A DNA stretch of 10,894 nt from contig JAGZLW010000056.1 of NCBI GenBank assembly GCA_018364455.1, positions 1-10,894 of the forward strand, given 5' to 3'. Every line of letters starts with the position of its first letter. The stretch's first letter is position 1. Made by a program: the position numbers and the translations under genes. A model generated the notes under the pieces. It searched no databases. It saw only the letters and a list, made by a program, of their open reading frames with translations, and had not been told where the DNA came from. Shown here piece after piece: positions 1 through 6,755 of this stretch. This DNA comes from Streptococcus mitis (GTDB taxonomy: Bacteria > Bacillota > Bacilli > Lactobacillales > Streptococcaceae).

Positions 1-19
1 GCTTTTCATTATAGGTCAT

Positions 20-96
20 ATGGGACTTTTTTTCTACACAAAAATAGGCTCCATAAGATTCATAGGGGATTTACCCACTACAAATATTATAGAGCC
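20..96. repeat. ISL3-like terminal repeat, copy 1, with 50-bp palindrome
   Basis: This is the first of two related ~75-bp units; the second is at 173-246. Both run from an ATGG-ACT motif through a T-run and CTACACAAAA into a palindrome. Here the palindrome spans 47-96: GGCTCCATAA at the left pairs with TTATAGAGCC at the right, and the centre (TAGGGG, ATTTA, CCCACTA) is also partly self-complementary. The CCCACTACAAATATTATAGAG motif resembles what I remember next to ISL3-family transposases (IS1167 type) in streptococci. That family assignment comes from memory and is tentative; the repeat itself is directly visible. No transposase remains. Confidence 0.7.
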
Positions 97-172
97 TTTC
101 TTTTTTGATATTTGATTCTTTGATATCGAGTGGTTTTGTGATAAAAAGTAATGATTACATAAGATTTTTTCT

Positions 173-246
173 ATGGAACTTTTTCTACACAAAATAGACT
201 CCATAATATCCATAGGGGATTTACCCACTACAAATATTATAGAGTC
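173..246. repeat. ISL3-like terminal repeat, copy 2, with 50-bp palindrome
   Basis: Second copy of the unit at 20-96, in the same orientation about 153 bp downstream and 3 bp shorter because of a shorter T-run and A-run. Its palindrome spans 197-246, with GACTCCATAA pairing TTATAGAGTC. Compared with copy 1, the second stem position has changed from G to A on the left and from C to T on the right, so pairing is kept. The 97-172 stretch between the copies is A+T-rich and I see no gene in it. Confidence 0.7.
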
Positions 247-281
247 GCTTTTTCTATTCAGGAAGCTTGAAGGGCTATCAT

Positions 282-310
282 CGGACAAAATAGAGAAGGC
301 ATGATATAAT
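282..310 (+). promoter_or_regulatory. Promoter of the rbgA-rnhB-ClC operon
   Basis: A -35-like CGGACA (282-287) is separated by 17 bp from a perfect TATAAT (305-310). The -10 is preceded by TG at 302-303, giving the extended -10 form TGATATAAT. Transcription should begin near 317, giving a leader of about 123 nt before rbgA. The -35 matches the consensus at four of six positions. No other promoter of this quality is seen between 250 and 440. Confidence 0.65.
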
Positions 311-344
311 ATAAAGTAGATTTCTATGTAATTAAATAAGAACT

Positions 345-384
345 GTTTGAACACCATTCATTTGAAAACTCTCTATGTTCAAAC
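345..384 (+). other. Leader hairpin(s) of rbgA with alternative pairing
   Basis: GTTTGAAC at 345-352 is perfectly complementary to GTTCAAAC at 377-384. A second segment, TTTGAA at 361-366, can also pair with the same downstream arm (TTCAAA, 378-383), so two mutually exclusive hairpins are possible. A further small stem (GGG 403-405 with CCC 413-415) lies just ahead of the ribosome binding site. No T-run follows any of these, so they are not ordinary terminators. A regulatory role is only a possibility. Confidence 0.35.
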
Positions 385-439
385 GATAGTAAAATAAAAT
401 AGGGGCTCTAAACCCTTGCTACGAAAGGAAAAAAACTCA

Positions 440-1282
440 ATGGCTACTATTCAATGGTTTCCTGGTCACATGTCTAAAGCACGTCGACAGGTACAGGAAA
501 ATTTAAAATTTGTTGATTTTGTAACGATTTTGGTGGATGCACGCTTGCCTCTATCTAGTCAAAATCCTATGTTGACAAAAATTGTTGGTGACAAACCAAA
601 ACTTTTGATTTTAAACAAAGCAGACTTGGCCGATCCAGCAATGACCAAAGAATGGCGTCAGTATTTTGAATCACAAGGAATCCAGACGCTGGCTATCAAC
701 TCCAAAGAGCAAGTGACTGTAAAAGTTGTAACAGATGCGGCCAAGAAGCTCATGGCTGATAAGATTGCTCGCCAGAAGGAACGTGGTATCCAGATTGAAA
801 CCTTGCGTACCATGATTATCGGGATTCCAAACGCTGGTAAATCAACTCTCATGAACCGTTTGGCTGGTAAGAAGATTGCTGTTGTCGGCAATAAACCAGG
901 TGTTACCAAGGGGCAACAATGGCTCAAAACCAATAAAGACCTTGAAATCCTAGACACACCAGGGATTCTCTGGCCTAAGTTTGAGGATGAAACTGTTGCA
1001 CTGAAACTGGCCTTGACTGGAGCTATCAAAGACCAGTTGCTTCCTATGGATGAGGTGACCATTTTTGGTATCAATTATTTCAAAGAACATTATCCAGAAA
1101 AACTGGCTGAACGCTTCAAACAAATGAAAATTGAAGAAGAAGCGCCTGTTATTATTATGGATATGACCCGTGCCCTCGGTTTCCGTGACGACTATGACCG
1201 TTTTTACAGTCTCTTCGTGAAGGAAGTCCGCGATGGCAAACTCGGTAACTATACATTGGATGACCTCGATGGCGACGATTAA
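440..1282 (+). CDS. rbgA: Ribosome biogenesis GTPase RbgA (YlqF)
   Basis: A circularly permuted GTPase of 280 residues needed for late assembly of the 50S ribosomal subunit in the cytoplasm. The G motifs are in permuted order: G4 NKAD (59-62), G5-like SK (88-89), G1 GIPNAGKS (128-135), G2 Thr156 in PGVTKG, and G3 DTPG (172-175). The N-terminal IQWFPGHM carries His10, equivalent to the catalytic His of B. subtilis RbgA. The length matches the family. The ATG at 440 has AAAGGA (424-429) ten bases upstream; an in-frame TTG at 416 would add eight residues but lacks a binding site. The stop overlaps the start of rnhB by 14 nt, so the two are probably translationally coupled. The rbgA-rnhB order is common in Firmicutes. 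Identification is secure. Confidence 0.97.
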   Translation: MATIQWFPGHMSKARRQVQENLKFVDFVTILVDARLPLSSQNPMLTKIVGDKPKLLILNKADLADPAMTKEWRQYFESQGIQTLAINSKEQVTVKVVTDAAKKLMADKIARQKERGIQIETLRTMIIGIPNAGKSTLMNRLAGKKIAVVGNKPGVTKGQQWLKTNKDLEILDTPGILWPKFEDETVALKLALTGAIKDQLLPMDEVTIFGINYFKEHYPEKLAERFKQMKIEEEAPVIIMDMTRALGFRDDYDRFYSLFVKEVRDGKLGNYTLDDLDGDD

Positions 1283-2048
1283 AGAAATCAAAGAACTCCT
1301 TGCTACAGTCAATGATTTAGAAAGTCCTGTTTTTTTAGAACTCGAGCAGGATAATCGTTCTGGAGTTCAAAAGGAAATCAGCAAGCGTAAAAAAGCCATT
1401 CAGGCTGAACTGGATGAGGATATTCGTTTGGAGTCCATGCTTTCCTATGAAAAAGAACTTTATAAGCAAGGATTGACCTTAATTGCAGGTGTTGATGAGG
1501 TTGGTCGTGGTCCTCTTGCTGGTCCTGTAGTCGCTGCAGCCGTTATTTTACCTAAAAATTGTAAAATTAGAGGTCTCAACGATAGCAAAAAAATCCCTAA
1601 AAAGAAACATCTGGAAATTTATCAAGCCGTTCAAGACCAAGCCTTGTCAATCGGAATCGGTATCATGGATAATCAAGTCATCGACCAGGTCAATATCTAT
1701 GAAGCGACCAAACTGGCCATGAAAGAAGCAATCTCACAGCTCAGTCCGCAACCTGAGCACCTCTTGATTGATGCCATGAAACTGGGTTTGCCCATTTCAC
1801 AAACCTCCATCATCAAAGGAGATGCTAATTCCCTCTCTATCGCAGCAGCATCTATAGTAGCCAAGGTGACACGTGATGAATTGATGAAGGAGTACGACCA
1901 GCAATTCCCTGGCTATGATTTCGTTGCTAATGCAGGATATGGAACAGCTAAACACTTAGAAGGACTGGAAAAACTAGGAGTTACCCCAATTCACCGAACA
2001 AGTTTTGAACTAGTTAAATCACTGGTTTCAGGAGAAAAAGAAAGTTAA
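1269..2048 (+). CDS. rnhB: Ribonuclease HII
   Basis: RNase HII removes single ribonucleotides and RNA primers from RNA-DNA hybrids using divalent metal ions. At 259 residues it has the usual streptococcal length, including an N-terminal extension of about 70 residues before the catalytic core, as is typical of Firmicutes. Visible motifs are DEVGRG (76-81, catalytic Asp76 and Glu77), Asp168 in LLIDAMKL, and KGD (183-185), whose Asp is probably the fourth metal ligand. The signature IAAASIVAKVTRD follows at 191-203. The ATG at 1269 lies inside the end of rbgA in another frame, the overlap (1269-1282) indicating coupling. An upstream in-frame ATG at 1233 would add 12 unrelated residues deep inside rbgA and is less likely. 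No missing residues are seen. Confidence 0.96.
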   Translation: MATIKEIKELLATVNDLESPVFLELEQDNRSGVQKEISKRKKAIQAELDEDIRLESMLSYEKELYKQGLTLIAGVDEVGRGPLAGPVVAAAVILPKNCKIRGLNDSKKIPKKKHLEIYQAVQDQALSIGIGIMDNQVIDQVNIYEATKLAMKEAISQLSPQPEHLLIDAMKLGLPISQTSIIKGDANSLSIAAASIVAKVTRDELMKEYDQQFPGYDFVANAGYGTAKHLEGLEKLGVTPIHRTSFELVKSLVSGEKES

Positions 2049-2064
2049 GTTAGAAGGAATGATT

Positions 2065-3615
2065 ATGGAGGAACAGTCAGAAACACTCAGTTCCAAGAAA
2101 GAATTTGCCTTTGCCTCAAGCACCATATTATCCCAAGTTGGACGAGGAATCATTGTTGGTCTCGTTGTTGGAATTATAGTTGGATCCTTTCGTTTCTTAA
2201 TCGAAAAAGGCTTCCACCTGATACAAGGACTTTATCAAGATCAAGTGCATCTAGTGCGCAATCTTTTTATCATTGGTCTATTTTATTTAATAGTTTGTTG
2301 GCTCAGTGCGAAATTAACTCGATCAGAAAAAGATATCAAAGGCTCAGGAATTCCTCAAGTTGAAGCCGAATTAAAGGGATTGATGACTCTCAACTGGTGG
2401 GGCGTACTTTGGAAAAAATATATTCTAGGAATTTTGGCTATTGCTAGTGGCCTTATGCTAGGGCGTGAAGGACCAAGTATTCAACTTGGAGCAGTCGGTG
2501 GTAAAGGAATTGCCAAATGGCTCAAATCCAGTCCAGTAGAGGAACGCTCCTTGATTGCTAGTGGAGCTGCCGCTGGTCTAGCTGCAGCCTTTAATGCACC
2601 GATTGCAGGACTACTCTTTGTGGTAGAAGAAGTTTATCACCATTTTTCACGCTTTTTCTGGGTATCTACTCTCGCAGCTAGTCTCGTAGCAAACTTTGTC
2701 TCACTGCTCATATTTGGCCTAACACCCGTACTGGATATGCCAGACAACATCCCTCTCATGACCCTAGACCAGTATTGGATTTACCTCCTCATGGGAATTT
2801 TTCTAGGACTTTCCGGTTTTGTCTATGAGAAAGCTGTATTAAACGTCGGAAGAGTTTATGATTGGCTTGGTCAAAAAATCCATTTGGATAGAGCTTATTA
2901 TCCAATTCTGGCTTTCATTCTCATCATCCCAGTCGGAATCTTCTTACCTCAAATCCTTGGTGGTGGAAATCAGCTAGTTCTTTCCCTGACTGAGCAAGAT
3001 TTTAGTTTCCAAGTTCTATTAGTTTACTTTTTGATTCGCTTTGTTTGGAGCATGATTAGCTATGGAAGTGGCCTTCCAGGAGGAATTTTCCTACCAATTT
3101 TAGCGCTTGGTTCCTTGCTTGGAGCCCTAGTTGGTGTTATTTGTGTCAATCTTGGTCTTGTCAGTCAAGAGCAATTCCCTATATTTGTCATTCTGGGAAT
3201 GAGTGGCTACTTTGGAGCGATTTCTAAAGCTCCCTTAACAGCTATGATTCTAGTAACCGAGATGGTAGGAGATATTCGCAATCTTATGCCACTTGGATTA
3301 GTAACCTTGGTCGCCTACATCATCATGGATTTACTCAAGGGTGCGCCAGTTTATGAGGCTATGTTGGAAAAAATGCTACCTGAAGAAGCAACAGATGAAG
3401 GAGAAGTCACCCTCATTGAAATTCCTGTGTCAGACAAAATCGCTGGAAAACAGGTTCATGAACTCAACTTACCACACAATATACTCATCACAACCCAAGT
3501 TCATAATGGCAAGAGCCAAACAGTCAATGGTTCAACCAGAATGTATCTCGGTGATATGATTCACCTAGTTATTCCAAAAAGTGAAATTGGGAAAGTCAAA
3601 GATTTGTTGTTGTAG
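2065..3615 (+). CDS. ClC-family chloride/proton transporter with C-terminal TrkA_C-like domain
   Basis: A 516-residue membrane protein that probably exchanges Cl- for H+ across the cytoplasmic membrane. ClC signatures are complete: GSGIP (93-97, Cl--coordinating Ser94), GREGPS (133-138, gating Glu135), the FNAPIAG...EE segment ending at Glu188-Glu189, GLPGGIFLP (336-344), and Tyr430 in GAPVYEAML, matching Tyr445 of E. coli ClC-ec1. Glu135 and the internal glutamate (position of ClC-ec1 Glu203, here Glu189) are both present, favouring an antiporter over a channel. Residues from about 447 to 516 look like a TrkA_C (RCK_C) domain rather than CBS domains. Start choice: AGAAGGA (2052-2058) is six bases ahead of the ATG at 2065, whereas the ATG at 2059 abuts it. 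Only 16 bp separate it from rnhB, so it is probably the third gene of that operon. Confidence 0.92.
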   Translation: MEEQSETLSSKKEFAFASSTILSQVGRGIIVGLVVGIIVGSFRFLIEKGFHLIQGLYQDQVHLVRNLFIIGLFYLIVCWLSAKLTRSEKDIKGSGIPQVEAELKGLMTLNWWGVLWKKYILGILAIASGLMLGREGPSIQLGAVGGKGIAKWLKSSPVEERSLIASGAAAGLAAAFNAPIAGLLFVVEEVYHHFSRFFWVSTLAASLVANFVSLLIFGLTPVLDMPDNIPLMTLDQYWIYLLMGIFLGLSGFVYEKAVLNVGRVYDWLGQKIHLDRAYYPILAFILIIPVGIFLPQILGGGNQLVLSLTEQDFSFQVLLVYFLIRFVWSMISYGSGLPGGIFLPILALGSLLGALVGVICVNLGLVSQEQFPIFVILGMSGYFGAISKAPLTAMILVTEMVGDIRNLMPLGLVTLVAYIIMDLLKGAPVYEAMLEKMLPEEATDEGEVTLIEIPVSDKIAGKQVHELNLPHNILITTQVHNGKSQTVNGSTRMYLGDMIHLVIPKSEIGKVKDLLL

Positions 3616-3618
3616 GGG

Positions 3619-3646
3619 TTTTTACATAATTTATGTTATGTAAAAA
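3619..3646. repeat. AT-rich 11-bp perfect inverted repeat
   Basis: TTTTTACATAA (3619-3629) and TTATGTAAAAA (3636-3646) are exact reverse complements separated by six bases, directly after the stop of the ClC gene. It is not followed by a T-run and lies upstream of a better terminator. It may act as an mRNA 3'-end structure or a binding site, but nothing beyond the symmetry supports a function. Confidence 0.5.
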
Positions 3647-3673
3647 TAAATTTCTTAATTAAATATATTAGAA

Positions 3674-3707
3674 AACCGATTCTCAGCAATGAGATCGGTT
3701 ATTTTTT
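3674..3707 (+). terminator. Intrinsic terminator of the rbgA-rnhB-ClC operon
   Basis: AACCGAT (3674-3680) plus CTC (3682-3684) pairs with GAG (3691-3693) plus ATCGGTT (3694-3700), leaving a one-base bulge and a six-base loop. The stem is followed by ATTTTTT. This is a classic Rho-independent terminator about 60 bp after the ClC gene. Confidence 0.85.
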
Positions 3708-3747
3708 AATAACCTTCTTTTTTAATATACTATTTCCTCCAAAATCA

Positions 3748-3776
3748 TTGAAATTATAGCTTGAATTTGATATGAT
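3748..3776 (+). promoter_or_regulatory. pgdA promoter, predicted to give a leaderless mRNA
   Basis: TTGAAA (3748-3753), a 17-bp spacer and TATGAT (3771-3776) form a good sigma-A-type promoter, with TG at 3768-3769 giving an extended -10. With the usual spacing of -10 to +1, transcription would start at about 3783, which is the A of the pgdA ATG. No Shine-Dalgarno sequence is visible before that ATG, consistent with a leaderless or nearly leaderless transcript. Confidence 0.65.
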
Positions 3777-3782
3777 GGTCTT

Positions 3783-5174
3783 ATGGATAAAAGTAGAGCA
3801 AAGCGTGAGAATCACGATAAGATAAGAATGAGTCTAATAGCCCTAGTAGCTATCTTCTCAGTAAGTATTTGTGTCCTTGGTTCAATAATTGGATATAAAA
3901 TATACACAAAACAAAGTTTTGAACAAAAGATTGAATCGCTCAAAAAAGAGAAAGATGATCAATTGAGTGAGGGAAATCAGAAGGATCATTTTCGTAAGGG
4001 ACAAGCAGAAGTAATTGCCTATTATCCTCTCCAAGGGGAGCAAGTGATTTCATCTGTAAAAGAAATCATGACACAGGATATTAAGGAAAATCTGGAAGAC
4101 AAAGAAAATCTGGTTTTTTATTATACGGAGAAACAGGATGCGACTTTAAAAGGGATTGTCAACCGAAGTGTGATGAAACAAGTCTATGATTTAACTTCGT
4201 CAAAAGTTGAAGAGACTGAAAAAACTAGTCTAGCAAAAGTACATTTGATAGAAGATGGTAAACCTTTTACCCTTGATCAATTATTTTCAGATGCTAGTAA
4301 GGCCAAAGAGAAACTGATAAAAGAGCTGACTTCTTTCTTACAGGACAAGAAATTGGAGCAAGAAAAGATTGATCAAGTTGTTAAAGGCTTCTCTGACCAA
4401 GACTTGTCTGTATGGAATTTTGATTACAAGGATAGTCAGATTATCCTTTATCCAAGTCAGTCAGTTGAAAATCTAGACGAGATTGCCTTGCCAGTATCTA
4501 GTTTCTTTGAAGTTATTCAGTCCTCTTATTTATTAGATAAGGATGCAGAGCTATATAAGGTTTATTATGAAAAGAAAAATCGTAAAGTAGTAGCCTTGAC
4601 TTTTGATGATGGACCAAATCCTGCAACGACAAATCAAGCATTAGATACTCTTTCTAAGTATGGTATCAAGGCAACTTTCTTTGTTTTGGGGAAGAATGTT
4701 TCTGGAAATGAAGAGATTTTGAAACGTATGAAAGCAGATGGTCATGTTATTGGAAACCATAGTTGGAGTCATCCAGTGCTTTCAAAACTTTCCCTTGATG
4801 AAGCTAAAAAACAAATTACTGATACTGAGGATGCACTAACTAAAGTGCTGGGTTCTAGCTCTAAACTTATGCGTCCCCCTTATGGAGCCATTACAGACGA
4901 CATTCGAAATAGCTTAGATTTGAGCTTTATTATGTGGGATGTAGATAGTCTGGACTGGAAGAGTAAAAATGAAGCATCTATTTTGACAGAAATTCAGCGT
5001 GAAGTCAAGAATGGTTCTATTATTCTCATGCATGATATCCATGCTGAGAGTGTAAATGCTCTACCGAAGGTCATTGACTACTTGAAAGGGCAAGGTTATG
5101 ACTTTGTAACTATTCCAGATTTGTTAGACGCTCGTCTTAAACCTCACCAACTCTATTTCGATCGTGATCAATAA
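3783..5174 (+). CDS. pgdA: Peptidoglycan N-acetylglucosamine deacetylase PgdA
   Basis: A 463-residue membrane-anchored, extracellular zinc enzyme of the NodB / carbohydrate esterase 4 family that removes acetyl groups from peptidoglycan GlcNAc, which in pneumococcus confers lysozyme resistance. A single N-terminal membrane segment (about 17-40) precedes a charged linker and a middle domain. The NodB domain occupies about 265-455. Its motifs are TFDDGP (273-278; catalytic base Asp275, metal ligand Asp276), HSWSH (326-330; metal ligands His326 and His330), RPPYG (364-368), Asp391 in the SLDWKSKN segment, and LMHDIH with His417. All match the positions published for S. pneumoniae PgdA, so it should be active. 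It has its own promoter after the upstream terminator. The start codon lacks a Shine-Dalgarno; the next in-frame ATG (residue 16) would cut into the membrane anchor region. Confidence 0.97.
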   Translation: MDKSRAKRENHDKIRMSLIALVAIFSVSICVLGSIIGYKIYTKQSFEQKIESLKKEKDDQLSEGNQKDHFRKGQAEVIAYYPLQGEQVISSVKEIMTQDIKENLEDKENLVFYYTEKQDATLKGIVNRSVMKQVYDLTSSKVEETEKTSLAKVHLIEDGKPFTLDQLFSDASKAKEKLIKELTSFLQDKKLEQEKIDQVVKGFSDQDLSVWNFDYKDSQIILYPSQSVENLDEIALPVSSFFEVIQSSYLLDKDAELYKVYYEKKNRKVVALTFDDGPNPATTNQALDTLSKYGIKATFFVLGKNVSGNEEILKRMKADGHVIGNHSWSHPVLSKLSLDEAKKQITDTEDALTKVLGSSSKLMRPPYGAITDDIRNSLDLSFIMWDVDSLDWKSKNEASILTEIQREVKNGSIILMHDIHAESVNALPKVIDYLKGQGYDFVTIPDLLDARLKPHQLYFDRDQ

Positions 5175-5180
5175 TACCCA

Positions 5181-5227
5181 AAATCTAAAGAGATAAGTTT
5201 TCTTTGAGAACTTGTTTCTTTGGATTT
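5181..5227. repeat. 22-bp hairpin with triloop between pgdA and the reductase gene
   Basis: The arms 5181-5202 and 5206-5227 pair over all 22 positions as RNA on the plus strand, with a three-base TTT loop. Eighteen pairs are Watson-Crick and four are G-U. It begins six bases after the pgdA stop. The T-run after it is poor (GCTTTACAT), so it is either a weak terminator, a 3'-end stabiliser that dampens read-through into the reductase gene, or part of a small repeat element. Confidence 0.65.
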
Positions 5228-5250
5228 GCTTTACATAGAGAGGAAAAATA

Positions 5251-6093
5251 ATGAAATCTTATACTTTAAATAATGGCGTTCCAATTCCAGTTCTGGGATT
5301 TGGAACCTGGAAAGCTGAAAATGGAGAGATTGCCTATCAAGCTGTCCTAGAGGCTTTAAAGGCAGGATATCGCCATATCGATACGGCAACTATTTATAAA
5401 AATGAAGAAAGCGTTGGTCGTGCCATTCAAGATAGTGGCGTTCCGCGTGAGGAAATTTTTGTAACCAGCAAACTCTGGAATAGAAATCACAACTATGAGC
5501 AAGCTCGTCAGGCTTTTGAAGAGTCTTTAGAGAAGCTGGGCTTGGAATATTTGGATTTGTATTTGATTCATTGGCCAAATCCAAAACCGCTCAGAGAAAA
5601 TGACCAATGGAAAATCCGAAATTCAGAAGTCTGGAGAGCGATGGAGGAGCTTTATCAAGAAGGCAAAATCCGTGCTATCGGAGTTAGTAATTTCCTTCCA
5701 CATCATTTGGATGCCTTGCTTGAAACAGCAAAAATTCTTCCTGCGGTCAATCAAGTTCGTTTGGCGCCAGGCGTCTATCAAGAGGAAGTCGTAGATTACT
5801 GTCGAGAAAAAGGAATTTTATTGGAAGCTTGGGGACCTTTTGGTCAGGGAGAACTATTTGATAGTAAGGAAGTCCAAGAAACCGCGGCAAATCATGGAAA
5901 ATCGGTTGCTCAGATAGCCTTGGCTTGGAGCTTAGCAGAAGGATTTTTACCGCTTCCGAAATCTGTCACAGCTTCTCGTATTCAAGCTAATCTTGATTGC
6001 TTTGGAATTGAACTGAGTCATGAGGAGCGTGAAACCTTAAAAGCGATTGCTGTTCAGTCTGGTGCTCCACGAGTTGATGATATGGATTTCTAG
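5251..6093 (+). CDS. Aldo/keto reductase family oxidoreductase
   Basis: A 280-residue cytosolic NADPH-dependent reductase of the AKR superfamily, of the prokaryotic 2,5-diketo-D-gluconate reductase-like type; the physiological substrate cannot be read from the sequence. The catalytic tetrad is intact: Asp44 (in HIDTA), Tyr49 (IYKNEE), Lys74 (TSKLW) and His107 (LIHWP). The nicotinamide-side signature GVSNF (144-148) and the cofactor-phosphate motif LPLPKSVTASRI (233-244; Lys237, Ser238, Arg243) are also present. One oddity is NQVRLAPG (167-174), where many relatives have NQVEYHP, suggesting a distinct substrate pocket. The start has GAGAGGA (5238-5244) six bases upstream. It lies 76 bp after pgdA with no convincing promoter, so it may be co-transcribed through the hairpin. 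The T-box promoter begins only 16 bp after its stop. Confidence 0.93.
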   Translation: MKSYTLNNGVPIPVLGFGTWKAENGEIAYQAVLEALKAGYRHIDTATIYKNEESVGRAIQDSGVPREEIFVTSKLWNRNHNYEQARQAFEESLEKLGLEYLDLYLIHWPNPKPLRENDQWKIRNSEVWRAMEELYQEGKIRAIGVSNFLPHHLDALLETAKILPAVNQVRLAPGVYQEEVVDYCREKGILLEAWGPFGQGELFDSKEVQETAANHGKSVAQIALAWSLAEGFLPLPKSVTASRIQANLDCFGIELSHEERETLKAIAVQSGAPRVDDMDF

Positions 6094-6109
6094 AAAATCA
6101 TAAAAAGAA

Positions 6110-6138
6110 TTGTACATTGTTCCAATTTTTGATATAAT
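6110..6138 (+). promoter_or_regulatory. Promoter of the T-box glyQS operon
   Basis: TTGTAC (6110-6115), a 17-bp spacer and a perfect TATAAT (6133-6138) with TG at 6130-6131 (extended -10). The -35 is weak, which the extended -10 would compensate. The predicted start near 6145 coincides with the first bases of the T-box stem I. Confidence 0.75.
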
Positions 6139-6144
6139 AGTCAG

Positions 6145-6327
6145 CAGGAAAGAAAGTCTTATGGCGTTCTTCAAGCGAGCTTGGGATAGTGGGAGCCAAG
6201 TAGAGCAAAATAAAGAACTGGCGCTTTCTGTAGTATTTTCAAAAACAATGAAGTAATAAATTAGGGTGGAACCGCGTTTCTGACGCCCCTAGTCGCAAGG
6301 CTTGGGTGTTGAAATGCGGTTCTTTTT
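6145..6327 (+). ncRNA. Glycine-specific T-box riboswitch leader
   Basis: A T-box RNA that senses uncharged tRNA-Gly and turns on the downstream operon. The T-box sequence AGGGTGGAACCGCG is at 6263-6276. The antiterminator can be drawn as TAGGG (6262-6266) with CCCTA (6287-6291), the bulge TGGAACC, and GCGT (6274-6277) with ACGC (6283-6286). The bulge TGGA is complementary to a tRNA 3' end UCCA, as expected for tRNA-Gly with discriminator U. In stem I, AGAAAG (6151-6156) pairs CTTTCT (6224-6229) and GTTCTT (6166-6171) pairs AAGAAC (6213-6218). The specifier loop between them exposes GGC (6220-6222), a Gly codon. Target genes downstream include glyQ and glyS, in agreement. Exact 5' end is predicted, not shown. 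Confidence 0.93.
6268..6327 (+). terminator. T-box regulated intrinsic terminator
   Basis: AACCGCGTTTC (6270-6280) pairs with GAAATGCGGTT (6311-6321), and ACGCCC (6283-6288) pairs with GGGTGT (6304-6309). The stem is followed by CTTTTT. It shares its left arm with the antiterminator, so the two folds exclude each other. Confidence 0.9.
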
Positions 6328-6361
6328 GAATTCGTCTAATGCCTAAGTAGAAAGGAGCATA

Positions 6362-6733
6362 ATGCTTAAAGGATCTTGTTTATGTAAAGCAGTGACCTAC
6401 ACTCTAGATGAGGAATTATCGGAATTAGTTTTTTGTCATTGCTCATTCTGTCGGAAAGCAACTGCGTCTGCCTATACAGTTAATGCTAAAGTTAGCAGTG
6501 AAAAGCTAGTATTGCATGGAAAAGAAAAGCTTGTTTCCTATAGTTCTTCTCCAGGAAAACAGCGTTATTACTGCCAGAACTGTCATAGTCAAATTTTCAC
6601 TGTTCAAGAAAATATACCAGAAGTCTGTGCTTTGAAATTAGGTACAATAGATGAATGCGATCAGAATTTACAAACTGTTCCCAAACGTCATATTTTTCAG
6701 GACCCAGCCTTTTCTTGGTTGCTTGATAAATAA
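6362..6733 (+). CDS. GFA/CENP-V domain zinc protein
   Basis: A 123-residue protein of the GFA family (glutathione-dependent formaldehyde-activating enzyme / CENP-V domain). The name covers many small zinc proteins of unknown activity, so formaldehyde chemistry should not be assumed, especially as many streptococci do not make glutathione. The seven family cysteines are present: Cys6 and Cys8 (CLC), Cys25, Cys27 and Cys30 (CHCSFC), and Cys71 and Cys74 (CQNC); they would bind two zinc ions. KRHIFQDPAFSWL near the end matches the family C-terminus. AAAGGAG (6351-6357) lies four bases before the ATG. It is the first gene after the T-box terminator, so it should be induced by glycine starvation together with glyQ and glyS. 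What it does in this operon is unknown. Confidence 0.88.
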   Translation: MLKGSCLCKAVTYTLDEELSELVFCHCSFCRKATASAYTVNAKVSSEKLVLHGKEKLVSYSSSPGKQRYYCQNCHSQIFTVQENIPEVCALKLGTIDECDQNLQTVPKRHIFQDPAFSWLLDK

Positions 6734-6755
6734 ATCTAAAAAGATAATATAAATT

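Noticed and set aside
34..357. A 107-codon minus-strand frame across the left repeats
   Set aside because: It has no ribosome binding site and its repeated SIIFVVGKSPM segments are just translations of the two copies of the palindromic repeat.
416..439. Earlier TTG start for rbgA
   Set aside because: No Shine-Dalgarno stands before it, and the extra eight residues are derived from the AAAGGA site that serves the ATG at 440.
950..1312. Minus-strand frame opposite the end of rbgA and start of rnhB
   Set aside because: It is antisense to two well-supported overlapping genes, with no recognisable domain.
6723..6753. Internal promoter between the GFA gene and glyQ (TTGATA with TAATAT or TATAAA)
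   Set aside because: The spacer is 16 bp to a poor -10 or 19 bp to a better one, in a very A+T-rich stretch; too weak to list, though it should be kept in mind when testing T-box control of glyQ.
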